Notes: generated by a model from the sequence alone, not told the origin. A stretch of DNA of 64,000 bases from an uncultured Endozoicomonas sp. (GCF_947495845.1 NZ_CANMAO010000001.1:327690-391689), one strand, 5' to 3'; counted from the first letter of the stretch, positions 31,330-40,297 are shown. Translations and numbers: made by a program.

Positions 31330-33108
31330 ATGGATCCTCTCAACGGAAACTCAAAAAAGAATGTTCCGCCTTTGTCTGCTCAAAACGATGATGCTGGTGA
31401 AGGTGTAGATAGCGCTCAAAAGAATGGAGTCAAGTACTCCAAGCATGATCCTTCTAGTACACAAATCCCTAAGGACGATCAGAGCGAGCCAAAGTCTCAA
31501 AGAAGGCGAAATATTCGCCGAAGAGGAGGTGCAGAAGAGAAGGTTAGAGAAATGCTTGACTTCTTAAAACCAGGTGGAGGGTCTAATGTAAGTGAGAAGC
31601 AACCATCTCAAGAATCTCAAGATTCTCAAAGCTCGGTTATGATTCAGGAGAAAATATCGTCAGAATTGAGAGCTCCAGCTTCTGCTGTTTCTGATCAGTT
31701 AAAGAATGAAGTTCAAAATGGAGCTGATACGAGCCCGGATAGTACAGATATGCCCGCTAAACCGAGCTCTGTAGCACCTCCGCCTCCACCTCCACCTCCA
31801 CCTCCACCTCCACCTCCACCTCCACCTCCACCTCAGAAGGCAGGAGCGTTAGCATCAGGTTCTATTCCTCCTCCTCCCCCAGTACCGGGAACTCCAATGG
31901 CAAATCCTGCTTTAGCGATTAAGAAGCAGGGAGAAAAGATTCCTTATGCTGGGCCAGCGGGCTGTAAGATAGGAAGTATTAACTGGAAAAAAGCTGGAAT
32001 AGATCCCAATAAGCCAAATGTATTTTCAAACGCTGACTATATGGATCTATACAAAAAAGTTGATCTGTCACTCTTTTATAGTGAGTTTTCTGTGCCGATA
32101 GTTGAATCAAAAAAGAAACCTGATAAACCAAATTCTGTTGAAAATAAATCCGTTATCGATAGTCGGCGGCATCAAAATATTTTAATTACGTTGAAGAAGG
32201 TTCTATCATCCAATGTAAGTGCTGAACAATTAATTAAGGCGATTAATGAAGTTGATTTGACTGTAATGAATCAAGAGCGATCTGAGTCATTTTTGAAAAA
32301 CCTGATACCGAGTTCTGAGGAAATTGAAGCTATTAATGAAAAAATGAAGAATGAGCTTAAGCTTAATGATGTTGAAGCATTTTTTTATAATTGTTCTCAA
32401 ATTAGCAGGTTTTCAGAGAAAATTAAGCTGATTAATGATGTGTGGTATGTTAAATCGGAAGCTGGGTCACTCAGGAATGAGATCGTAGCCGTGGTTGATG
32501 CTCTCGAATCTCTGAATGGCAGTCGTGAAATATCCAGGCTTTTTGAGTGTTTTCTGATGCTTGGAAATGTCGCTAATAGCGAAGGTTATGCGGGTGGTGC
32601 AGTTGCAATTAAGTTATCATCGATTAATGAGCTTTTGAATGCTAAATCTGCAAAGAGTAACACAACCTTTATGGATGTTGTTTATCATATGGTTGAAAAT
32701 AATGCTGTTTTCAAAGGGGTAGGAGATTTCCGAAAAGATTTAGTGAAAATAGATGATGCACTGAAGGTTAAAGAATTTGCAGATAAAGATAAAAAAAATG
32801 AAGCTGAGCCAAGAACAGGGTTGGAACTAAGGAGAAAGGCTTGTAAGGACGCTCTGAGTAATATAAAAAGTGAGATCGAATCTGGTAATAATAACCTTGA
32901 TCTCCAAAAAACTCTTGATGAAATTACCCCTTTTGTGGAACTTACGGAAAAACGGTATGAAAAAATGCTGGAACTCAAGAAGAGAGTTATGGATCAATTT
33001 TGTTTAGATGTAGGGTCGCTTACTGATATATTTCATCCATTTCTTAAAATTAAAAAAGAATATGATCTCTCTGAGAAGAAAGCAGGTTTAAATAAGCGCA
33101 GGAGATAA
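31330..33108 (+). CDS. Formin-like protein: FH1-like proline tract plus FH2-like domain
   Basis: A 592-residue protein with the order of a eukaryotic formin. Residues 1-148 are polar and probably disordered, with a basic patch (RRRNIRRR, 58-65). Residues 150-168 are 19 consecutive prolines; a second motif IPPPPPVPG (179-187) is the profilin-ligand form seen in mDia FH1. Residues about 205-590 align with FH2: NW at W219 as in the lasso, RRHQNILITL (about 279-288), LGNVANSEGYAGGA at 411-424 for the GNYMN segment, and KLSSINELLNAKS. I286 and K439 fall at the places of mDia1 I845 and K994, the actin contacts. The second lasso Trp seems replaced by Phe. No signal peptide is seen, so delivery by a type III or IV system is a possibility only. 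ATG 31330 has AGGA upstream. Confidence 0.82.
   Translation: MDPLNGNSKKNVPPLSAQNDDAGEGVDSAQKNGVKYSKHDPSSTQIPKDDQSEPKSQRRRNIRRRGGAEEKVREMLDFLKPGGGSNVSEKQPSQESQDSQSSVMIQEKISSELRAPASAVSDQLKNEVQNGADTSPDSTDMPAKPSSVAPPPPPPPPPPPPPPPPPPPQKAGALASGSIPPPPPVPGTPMANPALAIKKQGEKIPYAGPAGCKIGSINWKKAGIDPNKPNVFSNADYMDLYKKVDLSLFYSEFSVPIVESKKKPDKPNSVENKSVIDSRRHQNILITLKKVLSSNVSAEQLIKAINEVDLTVMNQERSESFLKNLIPSSEEIEAINEKMKNELKLNDVEAFFYNCSQISRFSEKIKLINDVWYVKSEAGSLRNEIVAVVDALESLNGSREISRLFECFLMLGNVANSEGYAGGAVAIKLSSINELLNAKSAKSNTTFMDVVYHMVENNAVFKGVGDFRKDLVKIDDALKVKEFADKDKKNEAEPRTGLELRRKACKDALSNIKSEIESGNNNLDLQKTLDEITPFVELTEKRYEKMLELKKRVMDQFCLDVGSLTDIFHPFLKIKKEYDLSEKKAGLNKRRR
31777..31833 (+). repeat. CCACCT hexanucleotide repeat coding for the polyproline tract
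   Basis: Nineteen proline codons in a row, all but one alternating CCT and CCA, so the DNA is a near-perfect 6-base microsatellite. Changes in copy number keep the frame and would only alter the length of the proline tract. Confidence 0.95.
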
Positions 33109-33160
33109 ATGGTCGCCTTTCCTTCATTTAACATCTTCAAAATGGATTTTTTCTATTAAT

Positions 33161-33196
33161 ACGGGCGTATAGAATTTACGTCCGTCGCATTTTTTA
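33161..33196 (+). terminator. Intrinsic terminator after the formin-like gene
   Basis: ACGGGCGTA (33161-33169) pairs with TACGTCCGT (33177-33185, one mismatch/wobble), followed by a T-run at 33190-33195. It separates the effector genes from the steroid cluster. Confidence 0.75.
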
Positions 33197-33374
33197 ACTT
33201 CTGATCAATAAATCCGCTCATAAAACACTTCTATTTCTGCGTTAGTCCCCTTGGACGATGATAGGCAAGGCCTGAGTCGCTTAAATGAAATCAATATATT
33301 GGTTGTTGATGAACTGTGCTTCAGTTGAGGCATTTTAAAACGACCAACTGTGCAGACTAAAAAGGTGTCGGATC

Positions 33375-34250
33375 ATGGACAAACGCATGACCACTGCAGA
33401 TATAGTTGCCGAGCTGCAGGACGGTATGACCATCGGTATTGGTGGCTGGGGCCCACGTCGTAAGCCTATGGCGTTGATCCGTGAGATTCTTCGCTCTGAC
33501 TTGAAAGATCTAACCATCGTCGCTTACGGTGGTGCTGATGTCGGTATGCTCTGTGCGGCCGGTAAAGTAAAGAAAGTTGTTTTTGCCTTTGTCTCTCTCG
33601 ATTTTATTCCTCTTGAGCCTTATTTTCGTCAGGCTCGCCAGCAGGGCAGTATCGACGTGATGGAAGTGGATGAAGGCATGATGCTGCTTGGCCTTCGTGC
33701 TGCCGCGTGGGGATGTCCTTATATCCCGACCCGTATTGGTCTGGGAACCGACGTTATCCGTAACAACCCAGACATCAAAGTGATTGATAGCCCCTATGAT
33801 GAAAAAGAATGGGTTGCCATGCCGGCACTGAATCTGGACGTTTCACTGTTGCATGTGGATCGTGCTGATGAGCGCGGAGTTTGTCAGATCAAAGGTTCTG
33901 ATCATTATATGGATGACTGGTTTGCCCGGGCCGCAAAGAAGACCTTTGTCACCTGTGATGAACTGGTGGATTCCGATTACTTCAATAACCCGGAAGAATC
34001 CCGCTACGTATTCTGGGAGCGTTCGATGACATCTGGCGTGTGTTTGCAGCCTGGTGGTGCACACCCGACTTCCTGCGCTCCTCTCTACGGATTTGATGTA
34101 TCTCATTTCAAAACCTACAACACTTCGGTAAAAGACGGTGGTTTTGCATCGTACTTTGAGCAGTTCATTAAAGACAGCAGCGAAGAAGACTACCAGGCCA
34201 AGGTGGGTGGATTGGAAGTCATTAAACATCTGCCGTTGCCGGTTTATTAA
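33375..34250 (+). CDS. ipdA: CoA-transferase family subunit, IpdA-like (steroid ring opening)
   Basis: The alpha subunit of an IpdAB-type enzyme. In Mycobacterium and in steroid-degrading proteobacteria IpdAB hydrolyses the last ring (ring C) of the steroid nucleus in COCHEA-CoA. The 291 residues start MTTADIVAELQDGMTIGIGGWG, which carries the CoA-transferase glycine loop. Features shared with IpdA rather than with acetoacetate transferases are the early KPMALIREILRS segment and the GCPYIPTRIGLGTD stretch. It is the first gene of a nine-gene plus-strand cluster. The assignment rests on family knowledge plus neighbours. Confidence 0.85.
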   Translation: MDKRMTTADIVAELQDGMTIGIGGWGPRRKPMALIREILRSDLKDLTIVAYGGADVGMLCAAGKVKKVVFAFVSLDFIPLEPYFRQARQQGSIDVMEVDEGMMLLGLRAAAWGCPYIPTRIGLGTDVIRNNPDIKVIDSPYDEKEWVAMPALNLDVSLLHVDRADERGVCQIKGSDHYMDDWFARAAKKTFVTCDELVDSDYFNNPEESRYVFWERSMTSGVCLQPGGAHPTSCAPLYGFDVSHFKTYNTSVKDGGFASYFEQFIKDSSEEDYQAKVGGLEVIKHLPLPVY

Positions 34251-34271
34251 GGTTAATTCATTGGAGTACTG

Positions 34272-35099
34272 ATGATGACTCACGATTTGTCTCAAGAGAG
34301 CACCGCTGAAGAATACACACTGGCAGAACTAATGATTTGTGCCGGTGCTGAAGCTTTTCGAAACGATGGCGAAGTTCTGGCCACCGGCATTGGTTTGATT
34401 CCACGTCTGGCGGCAAGCCTAGCCATGAAAACCTTCAATACCGACCTGATGATGACGGACTCAGAGGCCTGGTTGTTGTCTGAACCGAACCCGGTTGGCA
34501 ACAGGGAAGACGGCTTCGTACAGAAGAACGAAACCTGGATGGGCTTCTCCCGAATTTTTGACAATGTGTGGAGCAGTAAGCGCCACGCCATGGTCGGCCC
34601 AACCCAGATTGACCGTTTTGGTCAGGCGAATATTTCAGCCCTTGGCGGCACTTATGAACAACCAAAGGTTCAGATGTTAGGCGTTCGAGGTTTTCCGGGT
34701 AACTCGATCAGCCACGCCAACAGCTTTTTTGTACCAAGCCATAACACCCGCGTGTTTGTGGATGGCGAATGTGATGTTGTTGCCTCCATTGGCTACAACC
34801 CGGAACGGCTGCCAAAAGGTTACACGCTGGATGAGGTGGATATACGTCTGGTGATTACTGATTTGTGCGTCATGGATTGGAATGGCCCGGATCATCAACT
34901 TCGTCTGGTCAGCGTTCATCCGGGCGTTACCGTTGAACAGGTTCTGAAAAACACCGGTTTTGAAGTGTTTGTCGAAGGCGATGTGCCTGTCACTGCGGCT
35001 CCGACAGAGGTGCAACTTGAGGTGATTCGTGAGTTGGATCCTCATAACCTTCGCTCAAAACAATTGAAGGATAATCCGCCGGGTGATCGTCGCCTTTAG
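34272..35099 (+). CDS. ipdB: CoA-transferase family subunit, IpdB-like
   Basis: The beta partner of IpdA, 275 residues. GFVQKNETWMGFSRIFDNVW, GPTQIDRFGQANIS and the C-terminal VSVHPGVTVEQVLKNTGFE are typical for the beta subunit of the CoA-transferase family in the IpdB branch. It starts 21 bases after ipdA, with GGAG upstream; tandem ATG codons at 34272 and 34275 leave the exact start open by one codon. The two subunits are expected to form a heterotetramer. Confidence 0.85.
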   Translation: MMTHDLSQESTAEEYTLAELMICAGAEAFRNDGEVLATGIGLIPRLAASLAMKTFNTDLMMTDSEAWLLSEPNPVGNREDGFVQKNETWMGFSRIFDNVWSSKRHAMVGPTQIDRFGQANISALGGTYEQPKVQMLGVRGFPGNSISHANSFFVPSHNTRVFVDGECDVVASIGYNPERLPKGYTLDEVDIRLVITDLCVMDWNGPDHQLRLVSVHPGVTVEQVLKNTGFEVFVEGDVPVTAAPTEVQLEVIRELDPHNLRSKQLKDNPPGDRRL

Positions 35100-35155
35100 T
35101 CATAGGGTTTTGTAATTAAACATGCTCATAAAAAGAATAAGATGGAAGCCTGACG

Positions 35156-36046
35156 ATGACAGATAACTCAGATAAGACGGAAAACCAGGAGGTCGTACTC
35201 TACGAGGTTCGTGATGGTGTTGCCATCGTCACTATGAACCGGCCTGAGTACAACAATGCGCAAAACTCAAAAATGACCTATGCGCTGGACGACGCCTTTC
35301 GTCGAGCCAGCAGTGATGACGACGTTAAGGTGATTGTGCTGGCAGGTGCTGGCAAACACTTCTCTGCCGGGCATGACATTGGTACACCGGGTCGTGACGT
35401 TGATCAAACCTTTGATCGAGCCAGCCTCTGGTATGATCACACCAATAAACCCGGCGGTGAATTCCTCTATGCCCGCGAGCAGGAAGTCTATCTCGGCATG
35501 TGCCGTCGCTGGCGTGACATTCCCAAACCAACCATCGCTATGGTGCAGGGTGCCTGTATAGCTGGTGGTCTGATGTTGGCCTGGGTGTGTGATCTGATTA
35601 TTGCTTCCGATGATTCTTTTTATGCAGACCCTGTCGTAAGAATGGGCATTCCCGGCGTTGAATACTTTGCCCACGCCCATGAGCTGAACCCAAGAATTGC
35701 CAAAGAATTTCTGTTTTTGGGGGAACGTATGCCGGCTGAGCGTGCCTATCAAATGGGGATGTTAAATAGAATCGTCAGCAGAAATGAACTAGAAGAACAG
35801 ACGTTGGCGATTGCTGGCCGTATCGCCAAAATGCCTCGCCTTGGTTTGCAGCTGACCAAACAGGCGGTGAATAACGCTGAAGATTTAATGGGCAAACGAA
35901 CCACCATGGATATGGTGTTTGGTTTGCATCATTTTGCCCACTCTCACAATGATCTGGTGTCCGGTGATCGTCTGGCCGGGTTTGATGGTAAATCCATGGC
36001 TGAGTCTCAACGTCAGTCGTCGGATAAAGAAAAGGCGGAAGCATAA
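35156..36046 (+). CDS. Enoyl-CoA hydratase/isomerase family protein
   Basis: A 296-residue crotonase. The oxyanion-hole segments are AGAGKHFSAGHDIG and QGACIAGGLMLAWVCD. Members in steroid clusters hydrate ring- or side-chain-derived enoyl-CoAs. The first acidic catalytic position of classical ECH (Glu in the GGGCELA-type segment) is not obvious here, so isomerase or hydrolase activity is possible. Its stop overlaps the ATG of ipdC by one base (TAATG). Confidence 0.85.
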   Translation: MTDNSDKTENQEVVLYEVRDGVAIVTMNRPEYNNAQNSKMTYALDDAFRRASSDDDVKVIVLAGAGKHFSAGHDIGTPGRDVDQTFDRASLWYDHTNKPGGEFLYAREQEVYLGMCRRWRDIPKPTIAMVQGACIAGGLMLAWVCDLIIASDDSFYADPVVRMGIPGVEYFAHAHELNPRIAKEFLFLGERMPAERAYQMGMLNRIVSRNELEEQTLAIAGRIAKMPRLGLQLTKQAVNNAEDLMGKRTTMDMVFGLHHFAHSHNDLVSGDRLAGFDGKSMAESQRQSSDKEKAEA

Positions 36047-37149
36047 TGAAAACCCGTCTTACTGAACTGTTAGGTTGTGAATATCCGATTATCCAGACCG
36101 CCATGGGGTGGGTCGCCGACCCGAAACTGGTAGCCGCAACCTGTAATGCCGGTGGCTTTGGCTTTCTGGCCGGTGCTACCATTCCTCCGGAAGAGATGGA
36201 AGCCACCATTCTTGAAACCAAAAAACTGACGGATAAGCCTTTTGGTGTGAACTTCCATATGTATCAGACCAATGCTGCAGAGATTGTGGCTATGGTGGTG
36301 CGTCATGGTGTGAAGGCTGTCAGTTACAGTCGGTCACCTGGTAAGAAAATGATCAGCCAGCTCAAAGCAGCGGGTGTCGTTTGTATCCCAACCGTTGGTG
36401 CGCTGAAACATGCGATCAAAGCCGTAGAAATGGGCGCAGATGCTGTCACGGTTCAGGGCGGTGAGGGCGGTGGTCATACCGGCTCTATTCCTACCTCCAT
36501 TCTGCTACCCCAAGTTGTTGAGGCTCTGGATGTTCCTGTAGTGGCTGCTGGTGGTTTTAAAGACGGCAAAGGTCTTATATCCGCCCTGGCCTATGGCGCA
36601 GAAGGTATTGCTATGGGTACCCGTTTTTTGATGACAAAAAACAGCCCAGTGCCCGAAGCCACGCTTGACCGGTATGTGGGCACCAACAATCCCGGCAGCA
36701 TCATTGTCAGTAAAGCGATTGATGGTATGCCTCAGCGGATGATTACCAATGAGTTTCTGACAGAACTGGAAAAAGCGGGGCGTTTGAAGAAATTGATGCT
36801 CGCCATCAGCAATGGACTGGCCTTCCGAAAATACACCGGTATGTCATTGGTGAGCATGCTGAAAACGGCACTAAAAATGCGCGGTGACGGTGAGATGACC
36901 GCAGCTCAGACCATTATGGCCGCCAATGCGCCCATGGTGATTCAAAAAGCCATGGTGGATGGTAAACCCGGTGAGGGTGTTCTACCTGCGGGCCAGATAG
37001 CCGGTGCCATCGATAGCCTGCTGAGCTGTGAAGAACTGATTCAGGAAATCATGCAGGAAGCCAATCAGCAGTTGCATCGTCTCAGTCAATTGACGGCGAA
37101 CTCTCCAGCTCAAAAAGTCGCTGAAGTGGATACGCCTGTCGCTGTCTAA
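36046..37149 (+). CDS. ipdC: Flavin-dependent oxidoreductase, IpdC-like
   Basis: A 367-residue nitronate-monooxygenase-fold flavoprotein. LGCEYPIIQTAMGWVADPKL at the N terminus, QGGEGGGHTG (FMN phosphate loop), and VAAGGFKDGKGLISALAYGA are family motifs. IpdC in steroid degraders oxidises a double bond into the HIP-derived ring. Placement directly between ipdAB and the echA20-like gene supports this over a generic nitronate monooxygenase. Translation is coupled to the preceding hydratase. Confidence 0.85.
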   Translation: MKTRLTELLGCEYPIIQTAMGWVADPKLVAATCNAGGFGFLAGATIPPEEMEATILETKKLTDKPFGVNFHMYQTNAAEIVAMVVRHGVKAVSYSRSPGKKMISQLKAAGVVCIPTVGALKHAIKAVEMGADAVTVQGGEGGGHTGSIPTSILLPQVVEALDVPVVAAGGFKDGKGLISALAYGAEGIAMGTRFLMTKNSPVPEATLDRYVGTNNPGSIIVSKAIDGMPQRMITNEFLTELEKAGRLKKLMLAISNGLAFRKYTGMSLVSMLKTALKMRGDGEMTAAQTIMAANAPMVIQKAMVDGKPGEGVLPAGQIAGAIDSLLSCEELIQEIMQEANQQLHRLSQLTANSPAQKVAEVDTPVAV

Positions 37150-37171
37150 CGTCATCTAAGGAATAACAATA

Positions 37172-37963
37172 ATGAGTAAACCGTTCAATGTGACCATTCA
37201 GCAGGGCATTGCCGAATTGGTGTTTGATCACCCGCCGGTGAACGCCTTTACCAGCCAGGGTTGGGCGGATATCGCCAGTGAAATTAAAGCTCTGGGTAAG
37301 AACGAAGATGTTCGTGTGATTATTATTGCCGCCAATGGCCGTGGTTTCTGTGCCGGTGTGGATATCAAAGAGCTGGCAGGCGACGGCAGCCTGATCGTCA
37401 AGGTTAACAAAGGTAATTACGACACCTTTGAAACGATTCATCTGAACCCTAAACCAGTCATCGTCGCTGTTCATGGGTTTGTACTTGGTGGTGGTATCGG
37501 TATTTCCGGTGCTGCGGACATTATTGTCGCTTCTGACTGTGCCCGTTTTGGTGTGCCGGAAGTGGATCGCGGTGCCATGGGCGGCGGTGCTCACCTGCAG
37601 AGAATGTTTCCGGTGCAGAAAGTGCGTCATATGTACTTCACTGGCGACATGATTGATGCGCAGGAAGCCTACCGACTGGGAGCAGTTGAGCGAGTGGTTC
37701 CCCGTGACCAGCTTCTGGATACTGCCAGAGAAATCGCGACAAAGATCGCTGCAAAAAGTCCAAAGATGATCAAGCTGGCGAAGGAAGCGCTCACCGGTAT
37801 TGAAGATGGCAGTCTGGAAGCCAAATACCGCTGGGAACAGGGTTTTACTTTAGAAGCCTATACATCTCCTGATTCCCAGGAAGCCAGAGATTCGTTCGTG
37901 GACAAGCGGGATGCGTCGTTTTCCCCGGAGCAACAAAAACAAGCAGCAGGGTCGGAGGCGTAA
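37172..37963 (+). CDS. EchA20-like crotonase (ring D hydrolase)
   Basis: A 263-residue crotonase. NGRGFCAGVDIKELAG and HGFVLGGGIGISGAADIIVAS are the CoA and oxyanion loops. The segment EVDRGAMGGGAHLQRMFP is characteristic of the EchA20 group, which opens ring D of the steroid remnant by hydrolysis. It lies 22 bases after ipdC and one base before the next gene, so it is in the same operon. Assignment to EchA20 combines motif and context. Confidence 0.8.
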   Translation: MSKPFNVTIQQGIAELVFDHPPVNAFTSQGWADIASEIKALGKNEDVRVIIIAANGRGFCAGVDIKELAGDGSLIVKVNKGNYDTFETIHLNPKPVIVAVHGFVLGGGIGISGAADIIVASDCARFGVPEVDRGAMGGGAHLQRMFPVQKVRHMYFTGDMIDAQEAYRLGAVERVVPRDQLLDTAREIATKIAAKSPKMIKLAKEALTGIEDGSLEAKYRWEQGFTLEAYTSPDSQEARDSFVDKRDASFSPEQQKQAAGSEA

Positions 37964-37964
37964 G

Positions 37965-39131
37965 ATGGATCTCAGTTATACCGATGGTCAAAACGCTTTC
38001 CGAGAGGAAGTGCGCAGCTGGCTGGAACAGAATGTCCCTGAGCAACCACTGAGCTCTTTTGATACGGAAGAAGGTTTTCAGCAGCACCGTGAATGGGAAG
38101 CCAAATTAAACGACGGTCGATGGGGAATGGTGACTTGGCCAGAAGCACTGGGTGGTCGAGGTTGCGATCTGATTGAATGGTTGATTTTCGAAGAAGAATA
38201 TTATCGTTCCGGTGCACCGGCACGGGTGAATCAGAACGGTATATTTCTGTTAGGGCCAACACTGATGGAGTTTGGTTCGGAAGAACAGAAAGCTCGCTTT
38301 CTCCCTAAAATGGCAACCGGAGAAGAGGTGTGGGCGCAAGGATGGTCTGAACCCGGCGCTGGTTCCGATATGGCGGCGATACGTTCCAAGGCGGAACGGG
38401 TAGGTGATCATTACATCATCAATGGCCAGAAAACCTGGTCGACTCGTGCCGTCTGGGCTGACTGGACCTTTGGTATTTTCCGTACTGATCCGGAATCCAG
38501 CCGTCACAAAGGTCTGACGTTTATTCTGGTACCGCTGGATGCAGAAGGCGTTACGGTTCGTCCAATTCCTCAGTTAGATGGTTTGCCCGGCTTCGCTGAA
38601 ATCTTTTTCGACAATGTCAAAGTGCCGGTTGAAAACGCTTTGGGTGGTGAAGGCATGGGCTGGCACGTTGCCATGTCCACCGCAGGGTTTGAGCGTGGTT
38701 TGATGCTTAGATCTCCTGCGCGCTTTCAGGAAACCGCCCGCCGGCTGGTTGAATTGTACAAAGCCAATAAAGAATCTGCAGATATAGATCCGACAATTGG
38801 CGATGCCGTGATGAAAGCCTGGATGGATGCCGAGGCTTACACCTTGAACACCTATATGACGGCTTCACGGTTGGTTCAGGGCGGAAAGATTGGCGCAGAG
38901 TCGTCTACCAATAAAATTTTCTGGTCAGAACTGGATCAGAATATGCATGAAACCGCCATGAGTATTTTGGGTGCGCGGGCAGAATTGTTACCTCATGCGC
39001 CGGCGGCTGACGATGTTGGCAAATGGCTAGATGGTTTTATGTTTGCCCAGGCTGGTCCGATCTACGCCGGCACCAACGAAATTCAACGGAACATCATCGC
39101 CGAGCGTATGCTGGGCATGCCCAGAGCGTAA
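37965..39131 (+). CDS. Acyl-CoA dehydrogenase (steroid-type, first subunit)
   Basis: A 388-residue flavoprotein. WSEPGAGSDMAAIRSKA is the FAD/substrate-binding segment, and the end carries AGPIYAGTNEIQRNIIAERMLG, the conserved C-terminal motif. ATG 37965 follows the previous stop by one base and has GGAGG upstream; a longer open frame from 37911 would overlap the preceding gene. In steroid clusters such enzymes occur as adjacent unequal pairs forming alpha2beta2 heterotetramers, and the next gene fits as the partner. Confidence 0.88.
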   Translation: MDLSYTDGQNAFREEVRSWLEQNVPEQPLSSFDTEEGFQQHREWEAKLNDGRWGMVTWPEALGGRGCDLIEWLIFEEEYYRSGAPARVNQNGIFLLGPTLMEFGSEEQKARFLPKMATGEEVWAQGWSEPGAGSDMAAIRSKAERVGDHYIINGQKTWSTRAVWADWTFGIFRTDPESSRHKGLTFILVPLDAEGVTVRPIPQLDGLPGFAEIFFDNVKVPVENALGGEGMGWHVAMSTAGFERGLMLRSPARFQETARRLVELYKANKESADIDPTIGDAVMKAWMDAEAYTLNTYMTASRLVQGGKIGAESSTNKIFWSELDQNMHETAMSILGARAELLPHAPAADDVGKWLDGFMFAQAGPIYAGTNEIQRNIIAERMLGMPRA

Positions 39132-39140
39132 GGGTGCCAA

Positions 39141-39219
39141 CAGCCAGGAAGTGCCTACAGCCAGGAAGTGCCTACAGCCAGGAAGTGCCTACAGCCAGGA
39201 AGTGCCTACAGCCAGGAAG
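39141..39219 (+). repeat. 17-bp tandem repeat carrying a ribosome-binding motif
   Basis: The unit CAGCCAGGAAGTGCCTA is repeated perfectly four times (starts 39141, 39158, 39175, 39192), with a fifth partial copy CAGCCAGGAAG from 39209. Each unit contains AGGAAG, a good Shine-Dalgarno. The last one sits about six bases before the ATG of the next gene. Copy number changes would alter the number of alternative ribosome sites and the gap length. Confidence 0.95.
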
Positions 39220-39225
39220 AGAGCA

Positions 39226-40290
39226 ATGAATTTTACGTTTACTGAAGATCAGCTGATGTTCCACGACAGTGTGAAGTCATTTCTGACCAATGAAGTTACA
39301 GCAGAAACACTGCGTGAGAGCTGGGAAAGTGAATCCGGGCGATCCAGTGAACTCTGGTTTCAGTTAGCAGAGCTGGGTTTGACGGCCATGACCGTGCCAG
39401 AGGCTTATGGTGGCCTGGGCATGAATGAGCTGGATTTTATTCTGCTGGCAGAAGAGTGCGGCTACACCGCTTTACCAGAAGCTCTGGTTGAAACGGTATT
39501 GGTATCCACACCACTATTAAACAGTCTTGGTGATGATCAGGCTGAATTTAAAGAGTTGTGGCTGAGTCGTATAGCAACGGGTGAAGTCCGGGTTGCCGTT
39601 GCTCACCCACAAAACCTTCTGGTTGCAGATGCTCATGTTGCTGATCTGTTGATTCTTGCCAATGGTGATGAAGTTCATGCAGTAAAGCCTGAGCAGGTGG
39701 CACTGACTAAAAACGAATCCGTTGACCCGAGTCGTCAGCTGTTTTCTGTTGAATGGACGCCCTCTTCAGAAACACTGATCGTCAATGAGTTTGTTGGCAA
39801 AGCACTCTGGCAGGATGCCCTGGATCGTGGAGCCCTGGCAGTTTCTGCACAGCAGTTAGGACTTGCCAGAAAGATGGTGGATCTCTCTGTTGAATATACG
39901 GCAGATCGCAAGCAGTTTGGTAAACCCATTGGCTCTTTTCAGGCAGTTAAGCATCTGATGGCGAATGTTGCCGTGCAGATTGAATTTGCCAAGTCGCCTT
40001 TGTACAAGGCTGCTTATTCTGTGGCCAATAGCCTGAGTAGTCGAACCAGAGACGTTTCTCATGCAAAACTGGTGACAACCGATGCTGCTCTACTGGCTGC
40101 CAAAAATGGTATTCAAGCCCATGGTGCCATGGGATATACCTGGGAAGTGGATCTGCAGATTTTTATGAAGAGTGCCTGGGCAATGGCTTCATCTTACGGA
40201 AGTCAAGGGTTTCATAAACAGAGAATCAAGCAGTTTGTATTAGCTGGTGATGTGTTCTTGGGTGCTGGCAGCACATTTGTGCAGGAGTAA
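39226..40290 (+). CDS. Acyl-CoA dehydrogenase (steroid-type, second subunit)
   Basis: A 354-residue acyl-CoA dehydrogenase-like protein. FTFTEDQLMFHDSVKSFL is the typical N-terminal helix, and SVEYTADRKQFGKPIGSFQAV the conserved C-terminal-domain motif. It is shorter than its neighbour, and the usual catalytic glutamate region is not obvious, as in the non-catalytic half of heteromeric steroid dehydrogenases. ATG 39226 is chosen because the fifth AGGAAG of the tandem repeat lies six bases upstream; reading further upstream would translate the repeat itself. Confidence 0.86.
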   Translation: MNFTFTEDQLMFHDSVKSFLTNEVTAETLRESWESESGRSSELWFQLAELGLTAMTVPEAYGGLGMNELDFILLAEECGYTALPEALVETVLVSTPLLNSLGDDQAEFKELWLSRIATGEVRVAVAHPQNLLVADAHVADLLILANGDEVHAVKPEQVALTKNESVDPSRQLFSVEWTPSSETLIVNEFVGKALWQDALDRGALAVSAQQLGLARKMVDLSVEYTADRKQFGKPIGSFQAVKHLMANVAVQIEFAKSPLYKAAYSVANSLSSRTRDVSHAKLVTTDAALLAAKNGIQAHGAMGYTWEVDLQIFMKSAWAMASSYGSQGFHKQRIKQFVLAGDVFLGAGSTFVQE

Positions 40291-40297
40291 GCTTTTT

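Noticed and set aside
39141..39219. Possible CRISPR array
   Set aside because: The 17-bp units are contiguous with no spacers. The same holds for the 13-bp and 8-bp repeats.
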